The position numbers and the translations under genes are program-made. Shown here in pieces: positions 18,666 through 27,402 of a stretch of DNA of 64,000 nucleotides. How positions within the stretch are numbered: the first letter of the stretch is position 1; every line of letters begins with the position of its first letter. The stretch comes from Selenomonas sputigena_A (GTDB lineage Bacteria > Bacillota > Negativicutes > Selenomonadales > Selenomonadaceae), in assembly GCF_051603425.1 (NCBI RefSeq), contig NZ_CP194411.1, positions 2,294,001 through 2,358,000 on the forward strand, read 5' to 3'. Below the pieces are notes generated by a model that was given only the letters and a program-made list of their open reading frames with translations, was not told where the DNA came from and did no database searches.

Positions 18666-18825
18666 AATATCAAACACCTCATTAAAGGAAAAGTCATCTG
18701 TCTAGCTCCCCGCCTTGGCACACCTTCTCATCATTTACCATTAAGGTCAATATACAGAAAATCATTAGACCTGACGGTAACATCTATACCAAATCGGGCA
18801 ACCTCATGTCATCAAGGCTTCTTTC
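18666..18825 (-). promoter_or_regulatory. Long psd leader with nested pairing potential
   Basis: This non-coding stretch would be the first part of a roughly 220-nt leader if transcription starts at the promoter at 18826. Complementary pieces are nested: GCCTTG with CAAGGC (18813-18818 / 18712-18717), TTACC with GGTAA (18735-18739 / 18776-18780) and GGTC with GACC inside them. I could not match it to a known riboswitch. The fold is inference from hand pairing. Confidence 0.35.
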
Positions 18826-18855
18826 ATTATAGTCGAGAGTTTTTTCTTTGTCTAC
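18826..18855 (-). promoter_or_regulatory. Sigma-A-type promoter for psd-pssA-GT2
   Basis: On the minus strand TAGACA, 18 bases, TATAAT at the very 3' end of the tagA gene. The -35 box differs from TTGACA at one base. Confidence 0.55.
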
Positions 18856-19582
18856 TTTTTTTATAGGCCATCACCTTAAAAACAAAACGCGGCAAAGCCA
18901 ATAGCCTCCCCGCTCGTTTTGGCTGCAAAGCCCCCCGGAAAAGCCACTCAAGCTTCGCCTTTTGCATCCAGCGCGGAGCCCGCTTCATCACCCCTGCCAT
19001 GACATCGAGAGTGCCGCCAACACCTATAGAAACAGGAATTGAAAGCTGTTCCATATGGGTCGCAAGCCATTTTTCTTGTTTGGGAACACCGAGTGCAACG
19101 AGAAGGACATCTGGTGCAGCTTCCTTGATTTCGCGCAATATTTCTGGCTCATCTGCCGCCGAAAAATACCCGTTGCGTATCCCTACAACAGATATGCCAG
19201 GATAAAGCTTTTCTGCTTTCTTCTTCGCACATTCTGCCACCCCCGGTGCAGAACCAAAGAAAAAAAAGCGATATCCTTTCCTTGGGGCTTCCCGCATGAG
19301 TTCCTGTGCAAGATCATATCCCGCGACACGTTCCGGCATCGCGTACCCTAAATGATGCGCCGCCCAAACGGTACCTGCACCGTCAGGTACAACGAGAGCA
19401 GCATTATTCAGGATATCTCTCAGTTCACAATCGTATGTTGCCCGCATAATCATTTCAGCATTTGCCGTAGCAATAAGCACAGATTTTTTTTGTTCGATGA
19501 AACTTTCAATTCGTTTTACAGCTTCCTTCATAGTCAGGGAATCCACATGAATTCCTAAAATATCGACCCTTTTTCCCAACAT
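18827..19582 (-). CDS. WecG/TagA/CpsF-family glycosyltransferase (GT26)
   Basis: Transfers a sugar (ManNAc or ManNAcA in characterised members) onto a lipid-linked precursor for teichoic acid, enterobacterial common antigen or capsule. Family signatures are ATANAEMIM, VVPDGAGTVWAAHHLG, RVAGYDLAQELM, FFFGSAPGVAE, VALGVPKQEKW and IGVGGTLDVMAG. The ATG at 19582 follows GGAGG by seven bases; the frame extends to 19609 but without a better site. It comes 16 bases after ribF, the slot where many Firmicutes have rpsO. A basic C-terminal tail could bind membrane. Confidence 0.87.
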   Translation of the reverse strand: MLGKRVDILGIHVDSLTMKEAVKRIESFIEQKKSVLIATANAEMIMRATYDCELRDILNNAALVVPDGAGTVWAAHHLGYAMPERVAGYDLAQELMREAPRKGYRFFFFGSAPGVAECAKKKAEKLYPGISVVGIRNGYFSAADEPEILREIKEAAPDVLLVALGVPKQEKWLATHMEQLSIPVSIGVGGTLDVMAGVMKRAPRWMQKAKLEWLFRGALQPKRAGRLLALPRFVFKVMAYKKSRQRKNSRL

Positions 19583-19598
19583 GCGGAAACCTCCAAGC

Positions 19599-20522
19599 TT
19601 AAAAACCAAAAAAAACTTTTGCCCGTTCTATATCACGATGAATTTGTCCCACAAGTTCATTGGCATCAGAAAATTTTCTTTCCCCACGTAATTTCCCAAG
19701 AAATTCCGTCTTGATTTTCTTGCCGTAAAGATCCGCATCAAAATGAAGTAAATGAATTTCCAATCGTCGTTCTTTTCCGCCAAAAGTAGGATTTGAACCA
19801 ATATTGGCAACTCCCGGCCAAATCTTGCCCATGAGATGCACGTTCACAGCATAAACACCATTGGGTAAAAGTGCATAAGAATCATCAAGCGAGACATTCG
19901 CTGTAGGAAATCCAAGCGTACGGCCACGCTGTTGTCCATAGACGACAATCCCCGTATAAGAAAGCGGCCATTTCAGATAATCATTTACACGAGTGAGATC
20001 CCCTTCAGCAATCAAGGCACGAACCAAAGTGCTGCTCACCATTTTACCATCACGTTGGACTGATTTTCCAATCTGCGGTACGAAACCGTAGTTCCTTCCT
20101 TCACTTTCTAAAAATGAAATGTCCCCTTTTCCCTGAAAACCAAACGTGTAATTTGTTCCCACGACGATATAGGAGGGCGCAAAATTTTCTTGAAGCAATT
20201 TAAGGAAACCCTCTGGCGAAATTGCAGAAAAATCATGGCTAAAAGATACATTCATTAGAATATCCACGCCAAGAGCTTCAATGATTTCTTCTTTCGAGGC
20301 CGTATCACGAATTTTTTTTGGTGCACGACCCGGAAACAGGATGGAGAGCGGATGTTCTTGAAAAGTAAAAGCCATACTGAGTCCATTGATATCGCCAGCA
20401 AGTTCCTGGGCTCTCCTCAGGATGCTTTGATGACCGATATGGATTCCATCGAAAGTTCCCAAAGCGATGACAATCTTCTCGTAGGAATCGGACAAACGTG
20501 TAATTTTGGAAAACCGCAGCAT
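19599..20522 (-). CDS. ribF: Bifunctional riboflavin kinase/FAD synthetase
   Basis: Phosphorylates riboflavin to FMN and adenylates it to FAD. The N-terminal nucleotidyltransferase domain has ALGTFDGIHIGHQ and VVGTNYTFGFQGKGD. The C-terminal kinase domain has TLGFPTANVSL and NIGSNPTF. At 307 aa it is the normal length. It follows truB by about 30 bases, its usual position at the end of the nusA-infB operon. Confidence 0.95.
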   Translation of the reverse strand: MLRFSKITRLSDSYEKIVIALGTFDGIHIGHQSILRRAQELAGDINGLSMAFTFQEHPLSILFPGRAPKKIRDTASKEEIIEALGVDILMNVSFSHDFSAISPEGFLKLLQENFAPSYIVVGTNYTFGFQGKGDISFLESEGRNYGFVPQIGKSVQRDGKMVSSTLVRALIAEGDLTRVNDYLKWPLSYTGIVVYGQQRGRTLGFPTANVSLDDSYALLPNGVYAVNVHLMGKIWPGVANIGSNPTFGGKERRLEIHLLHFDADLYGKKIKTEFLGKLRGERKFSDANELVGQIHRDIERAKVFFGF

Positions 20523-20553
20523 GGATCAATCTCCCTGTGATGAACGACACAAT

Positions 20554-21435
20554 TCAATTTCGTGTCTCTCGAAATATCTTGGTTGGATAAAGCTCGTGTT
20601 TCTCCATATCATAGCGCCCAATACCGATAAAATTTCCTTCACCATAAACACGAAGGATATTTTCTGTCGGTAAAGGTCTTATATTGCCTGTAGAAAGACC
20701 ATTACAAAATGGTTTGATACGATGCGAAGCAATTTCACAACGTGGCAAATGCGCAATTGCCGCGTCAAGAGGCAAAAGTGCTGTTTCTTTAACTTTTGCC
20801 GTCTCTTCCAAGGTAAAAGAATCTTGCAGCGAAAACCGGCCAACCTTTTTGCGTAAAAGAAATCCCATTGTTGCAGGAATCCCAATACTTGTGCCAAAGT
20901 CTTGACAAAAACTGCGGACATAGGTCCCTTTTGAACAAATCATATCGAGAAGTACACGAGAACCACACTGTTCAATAAAATGCAAGCCATAAATTTTTAC
21001 GCGCCTTGCAGGAAGTTTCACATCATGTTTTTCACGCGCCAATGCATACGCTCTTTTCCCCTGAATCTTAAGAGCCGAATAGGCGGGCGGCCGCTGCATA
21101 ATATCTCCGACGAATTCTTGGAGTTTCTTCTCAATAACATCTTTCCCTGGGACGCAGAATTCTGCAAGATGCTCCAAAACTTCACCACCGACATCCCCTG
21201 TATCTGTCGAAAAACCAAAAAGCAATTCCAAACGATACGATTTCTGGGCAACGGACAAGTATTCAACAAGTCGCGTGGCCTTTCCTACAGCGACAGGTAA
21301 AACCCCGGCTGCTCCAGGATCTAAAGTCCCTGCATGACCGACTTGTTTCGTGCAAAAAATTTTGCGGATATATCCTACGACATCATGTGAAGTCATACCA
21401 GGTGGTTTCAAGATGTTGAGAAAACCTTCTGCCAT
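20554..21435 (-). CDS. truB: tRNA pseudouridine(55) synthase TruB
   Basis: Makes pseudouridine 55 in the T-loop of tRNAs. The catalytic Asp is in GHAGTLDPGAAGVLPV; the N-terminal ILKPPGMTSHDVV and GTYVRSFCQDFG are also conserved. There are 293 aa including a C-terminal PUA-like part. The start ATG shares a base with the nrnA stop (TAATG), so the two are translationally coupled. Confidence 0.96.
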   Translation of the reverse strand: MAEGFLNILKPPGMTSHDVVGYIRKIFCTKQVGHAGTLDPGAAGVLPVAVGKATRLVEYLSVAQKSYRLELLFGFSTDTGDVGGEVLEHLAEFCVPGKDVIEKKLQEFVGDIMQRPPAYSALKIQGKRAYALAREKHDVKLPARRVKIYGLHFIEQCGSRVLLDMICSKGTYVRSFCQDFGTSIGIPATMGFLLRKKVGRFSLQDSFTLEETAKVKETALLPLDAAIAHLPRCEIASHRIKPFCNGLSTGNIRPLPTENILRVYGEGNFIGIGRYDMEKHELYPTKIFRETRN

Positions 21436-22391
21436 TATTTTTTCTCCAGTGCCTTGCCAATAGCCTCCAGAATCGTACGTTTCGCTTCTTCAAATGTCAT
21501 CTTCAACGTGCAGCCAGCGGCTCTTTCGTGTCCGCCGCCAGAAAAGTCAGCAGCAATACAGCTGACATCCGTCTTTTTAGAACGCATACTGATACGAAAT
21601 ACTCCTTCGGACTTCCATTTGAGGAGAAGAGAGATATCACTTTCTTCCACAGCACGAAGGGCATCAATAAGCCCTTCTGTGGAATCGAATTGTTCTGCTG
21701 CTGCACGATTGAGGAAGATTCCTGCCAGCTTTCCATCATAAAAAAGTTCTGTCGTTTCAACAGCCTTTGCCATTTGCACAATGCGCTCGAAAGGTTTCGC
21801 TTCTACCGCTTCAGAGATGATTCCAGGCTCTGCGCCATACTCCACGAGTTCAGCAGCCGCCCGCATTGTAAAAGGTGTTGTATTGGGAAATCGGAAAAAC
21901 CCTGTGTCCGTTGCTATACCTGTGTAAACTGCCATAGCTATTTCCTTTGTCATCTTGGCCTTCATTTCTTTCAGCAATCGATATATAATCTCCGCTGTAG
22001 CCGCACTATCCGAATCAAGGTAAACAGCCTGACATGACAGATCATTTGTGACATGATGGTCAATATTGAGCACCTGTGTGGCAGAAACACTTTCCCTTAC
22101 TGCCCCCACGCGTTCGATGTTGGTATCCAATATAAGCAATACATCCGCCGTTTCTTTTTCGCTCCCCACTTCAGACGGACGATCAATATTTTCCACACCA
22201 GGAAGAACAGAAAAATTCTTGGGAATATCATCGTCGATAAGCACACGTACATTTTTTCCGATCCCTCGAAGATAGTGCATCATCCCGAGGCAAGAACCAA
22301 TAGCATCCCCATCAGGATTGACATGCGCTGTTATAACAATATTTTTTGCCGCTAGAAGCATATCGCCGGCTTCTTTTAATGGAATCCGCAT
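21435..22391 (-). CDS. nrnA: DHH-family oligoribonuclease/pAp phosphatase NrnA
   Basis: Degrades nano-RNAs and 3'-phosphoadenosine 5'-phosphate. The DHH motifs are AHVNPDGDAIGS, ILDTNIERVG, LNIDHHVTND and TGIATDTGFFRF, with the DHHA1 signature SGGGHERAAGC near the C-terminus. At 318 aa it is the family length. It sits between rbfA and truB as in most Firmicutes. Confidence 0.93.
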   Translation of the reverse strand: MRIPLKEAGDMLLAAKNIVITAHVNPDGDAIGSCLGMMHYLRGIGKNVRVLIDDDIPKNFSVLPGVENIDRPSEVGSEKETADVLLILDTNIERVGAVRESVSATQVLNIDHHVTNDLSCQAVYLDSDSAATAEIIYRLLKEMKAKMTKEIAMAVYTGIATDTGFFRFPNTTPFTMRAAAELVEYGAEPGIISEAVEAKPFERIVQMAKAVETTELFYDGKLAGIFLNRAAAEQFDSTEGLIDALRAVEESDISLLLKWKSEGVFRISMRSKKTDVSCIAADFSGGGHERAAGCTLKMTFEEAKRTILEAIGKALEKK

Positions 22392-22402
22392 TCTTTAATT
22401 CC

Positions 22403-22768
22403 TCACTCTTCCAATTCGTATTTCTTCTCATTGTTCAAGCGCATAAGAATTTCTTGGATGTGTGAACTATACATCAGAGAGCGATCCGGTTCAAAGGAAA
22501 TCTCTGGTGTAAAACGCAGCCTTATGCGCTTGCCTATTTCCCGACGTATGAATCCCAGCGAACTCTTGAGCCCTTCAAAAGTATTCTTAATGGCATCGTC
22601 ATTTCCCATGATACTTACAAAGATTTTTGCTTCCCTAAGATCACCGGTCATTTCTACCTTGGTCACCGTGATGAAACCGATGCGAGGATCTTTCAGTTCA
22701 TATAAGAGAATTTGGCTGATTTCCTGTTTCACCAATTCCTGCACTTTCTCTATGCGAAGCTGGCCCAA
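22403..22768 (-). CDS. rbfA: Ribosome-binding factor A
   Basis: A 121-aa small-subunit maturation and cold-adaptation factor with a KH-like fold. The N-terminus RIEKVQELVKQEISQILLYELKDPRIGFITVT is typical, as is the C-terminal TPEISFEPDRSL. The start is TTG at 22768 next to GAGGGTAA, overlapping the ribosome site formed by the end of infB. Confidence 0.93.
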   Translation of the reverse strand: MGQLRIEKVQELVKQEISQILLYELKDPRIGFITVTKVEMTGDLREAKIFVSIMGNDDAIKNTFEGLKSSLGFIRREIGKRIRLRFTPEISFEPDRSLMYSSHIQEILMRLNNEKKYELEE

Positions 22769-22774
22769 TTACCC

Positions 22775-25279
22775 TCACACCCCTTGAGCATCACTATCCG
22801 ATACATCCTTTTTTTGTTGTTCTTGTTCACGCCTTTTATCAGCCGCTTCCTTATTGGCTTCCGTGATGGATGTTTCGATCTCTTCCATTGTATAAGCTTC
22901 GATGATATCGCCTTCACGGAAATCCCGATAATCTTTAATGGTAATACCACACTCATAACCAGCCGCAACTTCTTTGACATCATCCTTGAAACGACGCAAG
23001 GAATCGATTTCTCCATCAAAAGCAACAATATTATCACGGATAATACGAATCTTAGAGGAATTTGTAATCTTGCCTTCCAATACATAAGAGCCTGCAACAA
23101 GAGCCTTGGAAAACTTCATCACCTGACGAATTTCCACCTTGCCCTGCACAACTTCCTTGTACTTAGGCGCCAACATGCCGGACATAGCATCCTTGACATC
23201 ATTGAGTGCATCGTATATCACGCGGTACGTTCGTATATCAATATCTTCCGTATCCGCAACACGACGCGCATTAGCATCCGGACGCACATTAAAAGCGATA
23301 ATCAAGGCATTGGAGGCAGACGCGAGCATAACATCAGATTCATTGACTGCACCAACACCTGAATGGACAATGCTGACACGCACTTCATCGTTTTTGTTCA
23401 GCGAGAGCAAAGAACTGGCCAATGCCTCTACAGAACCCTGAACATCTGCCTTGATGACAATATTGAGATCCTTGATATTGCCATCCTGTATCTGCTGAAA
23501 GAGATCATCCAGTGAAACCTTCTTGCTGCGGATCAATTCTGTGCGTTTCTTTTCAATGCGCTTCCCGGCAATTGACCTCGCCAATTTCTCCTCCAAGGCA
23601 GCGAGTACGTCGCCAGCCTCAGGAACATCCGAGAGTCCAAGAACTTCGACAGGGACGGACGGTCCGGCCTTCTTCACATTTTCGCCGCGATCATTAATCA
23701 TGGCACGAACCTTGCCAAAGGTTGTTCCAGCAATAATCGAATCGCCAATTCTCAGCGTGCCGTTTTGCACAAGAACAGTGGCAACAGGACCACGTCCCTT
23801 ATCAAGTTGTGCTTCAATGATAACGCCACGTGCATCTCGATTCGGATTCGCTGTAAGCTCCCTGACCTCGGCAACAAGAAGAACCATCTCAAGAAGATCG
23901 TTTAAACCGGTTTTCTGTTTGGCCGAAACCGGCACCATGATAGTATCCCCACCCCAATCCTCGGGAATAAGCTCATGCTCGGCAAGTTCTTGCTTCACAT
24001 GATCGGGATTAGCGCCAGGCTTATCAATTTTGTTGATGGCAACAATAATCGGTACACCGGCTGATTTTGCATGATGAATGGCCTCAACGGTCTGTGGCAT
24101 CACACCATCATCTGCCGCAACAACAAGAATCGCAATATCCGTTACTTGAGCACCACGGGCACGCATGGCAGTAAAGGCTTCATGTCCAGGCGTATCGAGA
24201 AAAACAATCTTTTTGCCTTGGCACATGACCTGATAGGCGCCGATATGCTGTGTGATACCACCAGCTTCATGCGTCGATACCGAAGTTTTGCGAATTGCGT
24301 CGAGCAGTGAAGTTTTTCCATGATCAACATGCCCCATGACCGTCACGACAGGCGGCCGCCCAACAAGGGTCTTGGGATCATCCTCGATCTCTGGAATCTC
24401 TGTGGGATCCGTCTCAGGGGGCAATTCTTCACACGTAACACCAAACTCAATGGCGACAAGAGCGGCTGTTTCATAGTCAATTTCCTGATTGATTGTCGCC
24501 ATAATACCCATGAGCATAAGTTTTTTGATAACTTCTGTCGCCGTATAACTCATCTTGCTGGCAAGATCTTTAACAGCGATACTTTCCCCAACTTTGATAT
24601 GTGTTGGATGCGCAATCTCAACCTTTGGAGCCTGTGGTTTCTGTCGTTGATTATTGCGATTGCGATTGTTTTTACCAGCCCTGCTGCGGTTATTGTTCAT
24701 GGCACCGCCACGGTTATTCCAGTTGCCGGAATTTCCGGCATTTCCAGTACGACCGTCACTGCGTCCACGATTGCTTTGTTGATTGGCATTTGCACCACGG
24801 TTTCCCTGTGCTGAAGATCGATTATTACTGCGGGAGAAACCGCTGCTCGTTCCTGTTCCAGAGCTGCCGGTTTGTGTACGCTTTTGCTGCGGCGTACCGG
24901 AACGGCGTTGCCCGCTCACCTGCCCCGTCCCCGCAGCGCCTCCTTGCGCGGAGCGATTGCCGCGCTGTATGCCATTCTGGGAGCCACGCTCCTTCTTGAC
25001 ATTTGCCTGCTGACCCTGTTGCCGTTTCTGGTTTGCATTCCCCTGCTCATTTCCTGAGTTCACCGCAAGGGGCTTTTTTACAGCCGTCGAAACACTTTTT
25101 TCTCCAACATCCGTTCCTTTTTTGGGCGCAAAAGTACGTACTAACACAGCACGCTCTTCTTCCCCAACACTGCTCATGTGATTGGCCACACGAAAATTAT
25201 TGCGTGTCAAGATATTCAGGACAACTTTGCTCTCTGTATGGAATTCTTTTGCCAGTTCATAAACCCTATACTTCGACAT
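22775..25279 (-). CDS. infB: Translation initiation factor IF-2
   Basis: The GTPase that delivers initiator tRNA to the 30S subunit. An N-terminal IF2N domain (MSKYRVYELAKEF) precedes a long linker rich in Asn, Gly, Gln, Arg and Ser (about residues 60-215). A second IF2N domain follows, then the G domain with VTVMGHVDHGKTSLLDAI, DTPGHEAF and NKIDKPG, then domains II-IV. The ATG at 25279 is preferred, with GGGGGTGG before it. At 834 aa it is full length. The lack of a YlxQ-type gene between ylxR and infB is notable. Confidence 0.96.
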   Translation of the reverse strand: MSKYRVYELAKEFHTESKVVLNILTRNNFRVANHMSSVGEEERAVLVRTFAPKKGTDVGEKSVSTAVKKPLAVNSGNEQGNANQKRQQGQQANVKKERGSQNGIQRGNRSAQGGAAGTGQVSGQRRSGTPQQKRTQTGSSGTGTSSGFSRSNNRSSAQGNRGANANQQSNRGRSDGRTGNAGNSGNWNNRGGAMNNNRSRAGKNNRNRNNQRQKPQAPKVEIAHPTHIKVGESIAVKDLASKMSYTATEVIKKLMLMGIMATINQEIDYETAALVAIEFGVTCEELPPETDPTEIPEIEDDPKTLVGRPPVVTVMGHVDHGKTSLLDAIRKTSVSTHEAGGITQHIGAYQVMCQGKKIVFLDTPGHEAFTAMRARGAQVTDIAILVVAADDGVMPQTVEAIHHAKSAGVPIIVAINKIDKPGANPDHVKQELAEHELIPEDWGGDTIMVPVSAKQKTGLNDLLEMVLLVAEVRELTANPNRDARGVIIEAQLDKGRGPVATVLVQNGTLRIGDSIIAGTTFGKVRAMINDRGENVKKAGPSVPVEVLGLSDVPEAGDVLAALEEKLARSIAGKRIEKKRTELIRSKKVSLDDLFQQIQDGNIKDLNIVIKADVQGSVEALASSLLSLNKNDEVRVSIVHSGVGAVNESDVMLASASNALIIAFNVRPDANARRVADTEDIDIRTYRVIYDALNDVKDAMSGMLAPKYKEVVQGKVEIRQVMKFSKALVAGSYVLEGKITNSSKIRIIRDNIVAFDGEIDSLRRFKDDVKEVAAGYECGITIKDYRDFREGDIIEAYTMEEIETSITEANKEAADKRREQEQQKKDVSDSDAQGV

Positions 25280-25292
25280 CAATCCACCCCCG

Positions 25293-25589
25293 TCAAACTT
25301 CACTCTCCACGGACTCCGCAGCCTCGGGAAAAACCTCTTTCCTCAAAGCTTCATATATAGCGGTTTCCATCTTATTTTTGAAAGCTTTTTCAAAGCCGTG
25401 TTCTTTCACTGCACGATGGAAGCATTCTTTATTACGACAAATATACGCTCCCCGACCAGGACTTTTACCTGTTATATCCACAAAATACTCATTGTTTGGA
25501 CTACGAACAACACGCAGCATATCCTTTTTAGGATATACTGTTCTACACCCTATGCACATACGCTGTGGGTTCCTTTTCGAATCAGCCAT
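25293..25589 (-). CDS. ylxR: YlxR family protein (RNA-binding, RNase P modulator)
   Basis: A 98-aa protein of the YlxR/DUF448 family. It has the signature RMCIGCRT at the N-terminus and SPGRGAYICRNKECFHRA in the middle. It is encoded directly after nusA and before infB, its standard place. The ATG at 25589 follows GAGGGTGA; the frame extends upstream but would overlap nusA. Family work links it to nucleoid or RNase P function; the detailed role here is unknown. Confidence 0.9.
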   Translation of the reverse strand: MADSKRNPQRMCIGCRTVYPKKDMLRVVRSPNNEYFVDITGKSPGRGAYICRNKECFHRAVKEHGFEKAFKNKMETAIYEALRKEVFPEAAESVESEV

Positions 25590-25590
25590 A

Positions 25591-26733
25591 TCAGTCACCC
25601 TCAGCCGTAAAAGCTTCCTCACCCGTCACTTCAATGACATCCATGCCATCATCAAGAGTTTCTTCCGCCGCCTGGGTTTCGCTCTTTATATCAATCTTCC
25701 AGCCTGTCAACTTAGCTGCCAGGCGAACATTTTGTCCTTCTTTGCCAATAGCAAGAGAAAGTTGATACCCAGGCACTACGACTCGTGACTCTTTCGCTTC
25801 CTCGTTGATGGCAACTGAGATAACTTTAGCAGGGCTCAAGGCGTTGGCTATGAATTTTGCCGGCTCAGGATTCCACTTGACGATATCAATTTTTTCATTG
25901 CGCAGCTCATCTACAACCGCCTGTACCCGCAATCCCTTGTGTCCGACACTGGAACCAACAGGATCGACATTTTCATCCTTGGAATACACAGCAATTTTGG
26001 AACGCATCCCAGGCTCCCTCGCCACTGACTTGATTTCCACAATGCCTTCTTGAATTTCTGGAACCTCAAGCTCAAAGAGGCGCTTCAAAAGACCGGGATG
26101 TGTCCTTGAGACAAGCACCTGAGGTCCTTTCACAGTTTTGCAAACCTCGATAATATACGCCTTTAGGCGATCGTTATGATGATATTCCTCTCCCGGGATT
26201 TGTTCCGTCGGAGTTAGGACGGCTTCTGTTTTGCCAAGGTCGATAAAAATATTTCTTGCCTCAATCCGCTGTATGATGCCTGTAACAACATCGCCTTCCC
26301 TGTTAGAAAACTCTTCATAGACTATACCGCGTTCTGCTTCACGGATACGTTGCACAACCACTTGCTTGGCAGTCTGTGCGGCGATGCGTCCAAAATTTGC
26401 CGGAGTCACTTCAATTTCAATGATATCATCCAGCTCGTATTCTTTTTTTATGGCCCTTGCTTCCCCCAAGGAAATTTCCTCGATATTATCCAGAACCTCT
26501 TCCACGACCGTTTTAATAGCGTAGACATGATATTTTCCGGTTTGACGATCAAGAACGACACGAACATTCTGAGCCGCATTGAAATTCCGTTTGTAAGCAG
26601 AAATGAGTGCCGCTTCTATTGCGTCAAAAAGCACCTCAGAATCAATTCCCTTTTCCTTCCCCAGCTCATGTACCGCCTCCAAAAAGTTACGGTCATTATC
26701 GTTCTTTTTTTCCTTCTCTTTCCTACTAGCCAA
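25591..26733 (-). CDS. nusA: Transcription termination/antitermination factor NusA
   Basis: Binds RNA polymerase and nascent RNA. The N-terminal domain (NFLEAVHELGKEKGIDSEVLFDAIE) is followed by S1 (GDVVTGIIQRIEARNIFIDLG) and the KH pair (DPVGSSVGHKGLRVQAV, LSLAIGKEGQNVRLAAKLTGWKIDI). It lacks the C-terminal acidic repeats of proteobacterial NusA, as usual in Firmicutes. The start is TTG at 26733, seven bases after GGGAGG; an ATG at 26748 has no ribosome site. Its leader contains terminator-like hairpins. Confidence 0.95.
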   Translation of the reverse strand: MASRKEKEKKNDNDRNFLEAVHELGKEKGIDSEVLFDAIEAALISAYKRNFNAAQNVRVVLDRQTGKYHVYAIKTVVEEVLDNIEEISLGEARAIKKEYELDDIIEIEVTPANFGRIAAQTAKQVVVQRIREAERGIVYEEFSNREGDVVTGIIQRIEARNIFIDLGKTEAVLTPTEQIPGEEYHHNDRLKAYIIEVCKTVKGPQVLVSRTHPGLLKRLFELEVPEIQEGIVEIKSVAREPGMRSKIAVYSKDENVDPVGSSVGHKGLRVQAVVDELRNEKIDIVKWNPEPAKFIANALSPAKVISVAINEEAKESRVVVPGYQLSLAIGKEGQNVRLAAKLTGWKIDIKSETQAAEETLDDGMDVIEVTGEEAFTAEGD

Positions 26734-26750
26734 CGTTCTTCCTCCCATGG

Positions 26751-27203
26751 TTAAAAATCTAGGTGCAGCCGCACTTGCGCTATATTTTTTAAGGACAATT
26801 TCAACTTTTCATCAAGCATAATAGATTTTTCTGCCCGATCATAACCCGTTAATGTTCCCGTGATGCTTTTCTTCCCCTCGATCGGAGCATACAAAGTCAC
26901 ATCAACAACCTTTTCCATTTCACGTTCAAAATCACGTTCCTTCCGCAGCACCCTGTCCAGTCCCGGAGAAGAAACTTCCAAGATATAAGCTTCTTTAATC
27001 AAATCTTTTTCATCAAGAATTTTTTCCAGTTTCTCGCTAACCTTTTGACAGTCTTCAATTTCAATGCCATTTTTTTTATCGAGATAAACGCGCAGATACC
27101 ACGCATGTTCCCTGACATACTCAACATCCACAACTTCCATATCCGACCCTTGCAAAATATCTTGCACAAGTTCTTCTACCGTTTGTTCTATGTGCTTTGC
27201 CAC
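26751..27203 (-). CDS. rimP: Ribosome maturation factor RimP
   Basis: Needed for 30S maturation. At 150 aa it has the family pattern VEELVQDILQGSDMEVVDVEYV, an IEDCQKVSEKLEKILDE segment and YILEVSSPGLDRVL. It starts with GTG at 27203, six bases after AGGAGG. It is the first gene of the rimP-nusA-ylxR-infB-rbfA-nrnA-truB-ribF-tagA operon. Confidence 0.95.
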   Translation of the reverse strand: MAKHIEQTVEELVQDILQGSDMEVVDVEYVREHAWYLRVYLDKKNGIEIEDCQKVSEKLEKILDEKDLIKEAYILEVSSPGLDRVLRKERDFEREMEKVVDVTLYAPIEGKKSITGTLTGYDRAEKSIMLDEKLKLSLKNIAQVRLHLDF

Positions 27204-27244
27204 AAAAGTCCTCCTCCTTGATCAGGGAATTTCCGGACAAGAAT

Positions 27245-27268
27245 CCATTTAAGATAGTTGTTAAATGG
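27245..27268 (-). repeat. Second hairpin in the rimP leader
   Basis: CCATTTAA and TTAAATGG are perfect 8-bp arms around an 8-nt loop. The hairpin lies between the terminator-like hairpin at 27288 and the rimP ribosome site. Confidence 0.55.
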
Positions 27269-27287
27269 CCTCTTGTGCATAAGAGTA

Positions 27288-27311
27288 AAGAGTGGGCTGA
27301 CGCCCACTCTT
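27288..27311 (-). terminator. Terminator-like hairpin inside the rimP-nusA leader
   Basis: On the minus strand AAGAGTGGGC pairs with GCCCACTCTT around a 4-nt loop, followed by TACTCTTATG. It lies downstream of the promoter at 27342-27370, so it is inside the operon's own 5' leader, roughly 25-47 bases from the predicted start. It could be a transcription attenuator, or could serve the upstream dagK transcript, or both. Confidence 0.7.
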
Positions 27312-27341
27312 CAGAACAATCGACTTAAATTGACTTAGGGT

Positions 27342-27370
27342 ATTATATCATTTCCTAGAAGAAATGTAAA
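27342..27370 (-). promoter_or_regulatory. Sigma-A-type promoter for the rimP-nusA-infB operon
   Basis: TTTACA, exactly 17 bases, TATAAT on the minus strand, between the dagK stop and rimP. Predicted transcription begins near 27335, giving a leader of about 130 nt before the rimP GTG. Confidence 0.75.
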
Positions 27371-27402
27371 TACAAAAATCTTATACCTTACAACAGGGCG
27401 CA

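Noticed and set aside
18712..18780. Small SRP RNA (GTCAGGTC and CCAAGGC segments present)
   Set aside because: The conserved GGAA tetraloop and AAGCAGCC segment are missing and the loop is AT-rich.
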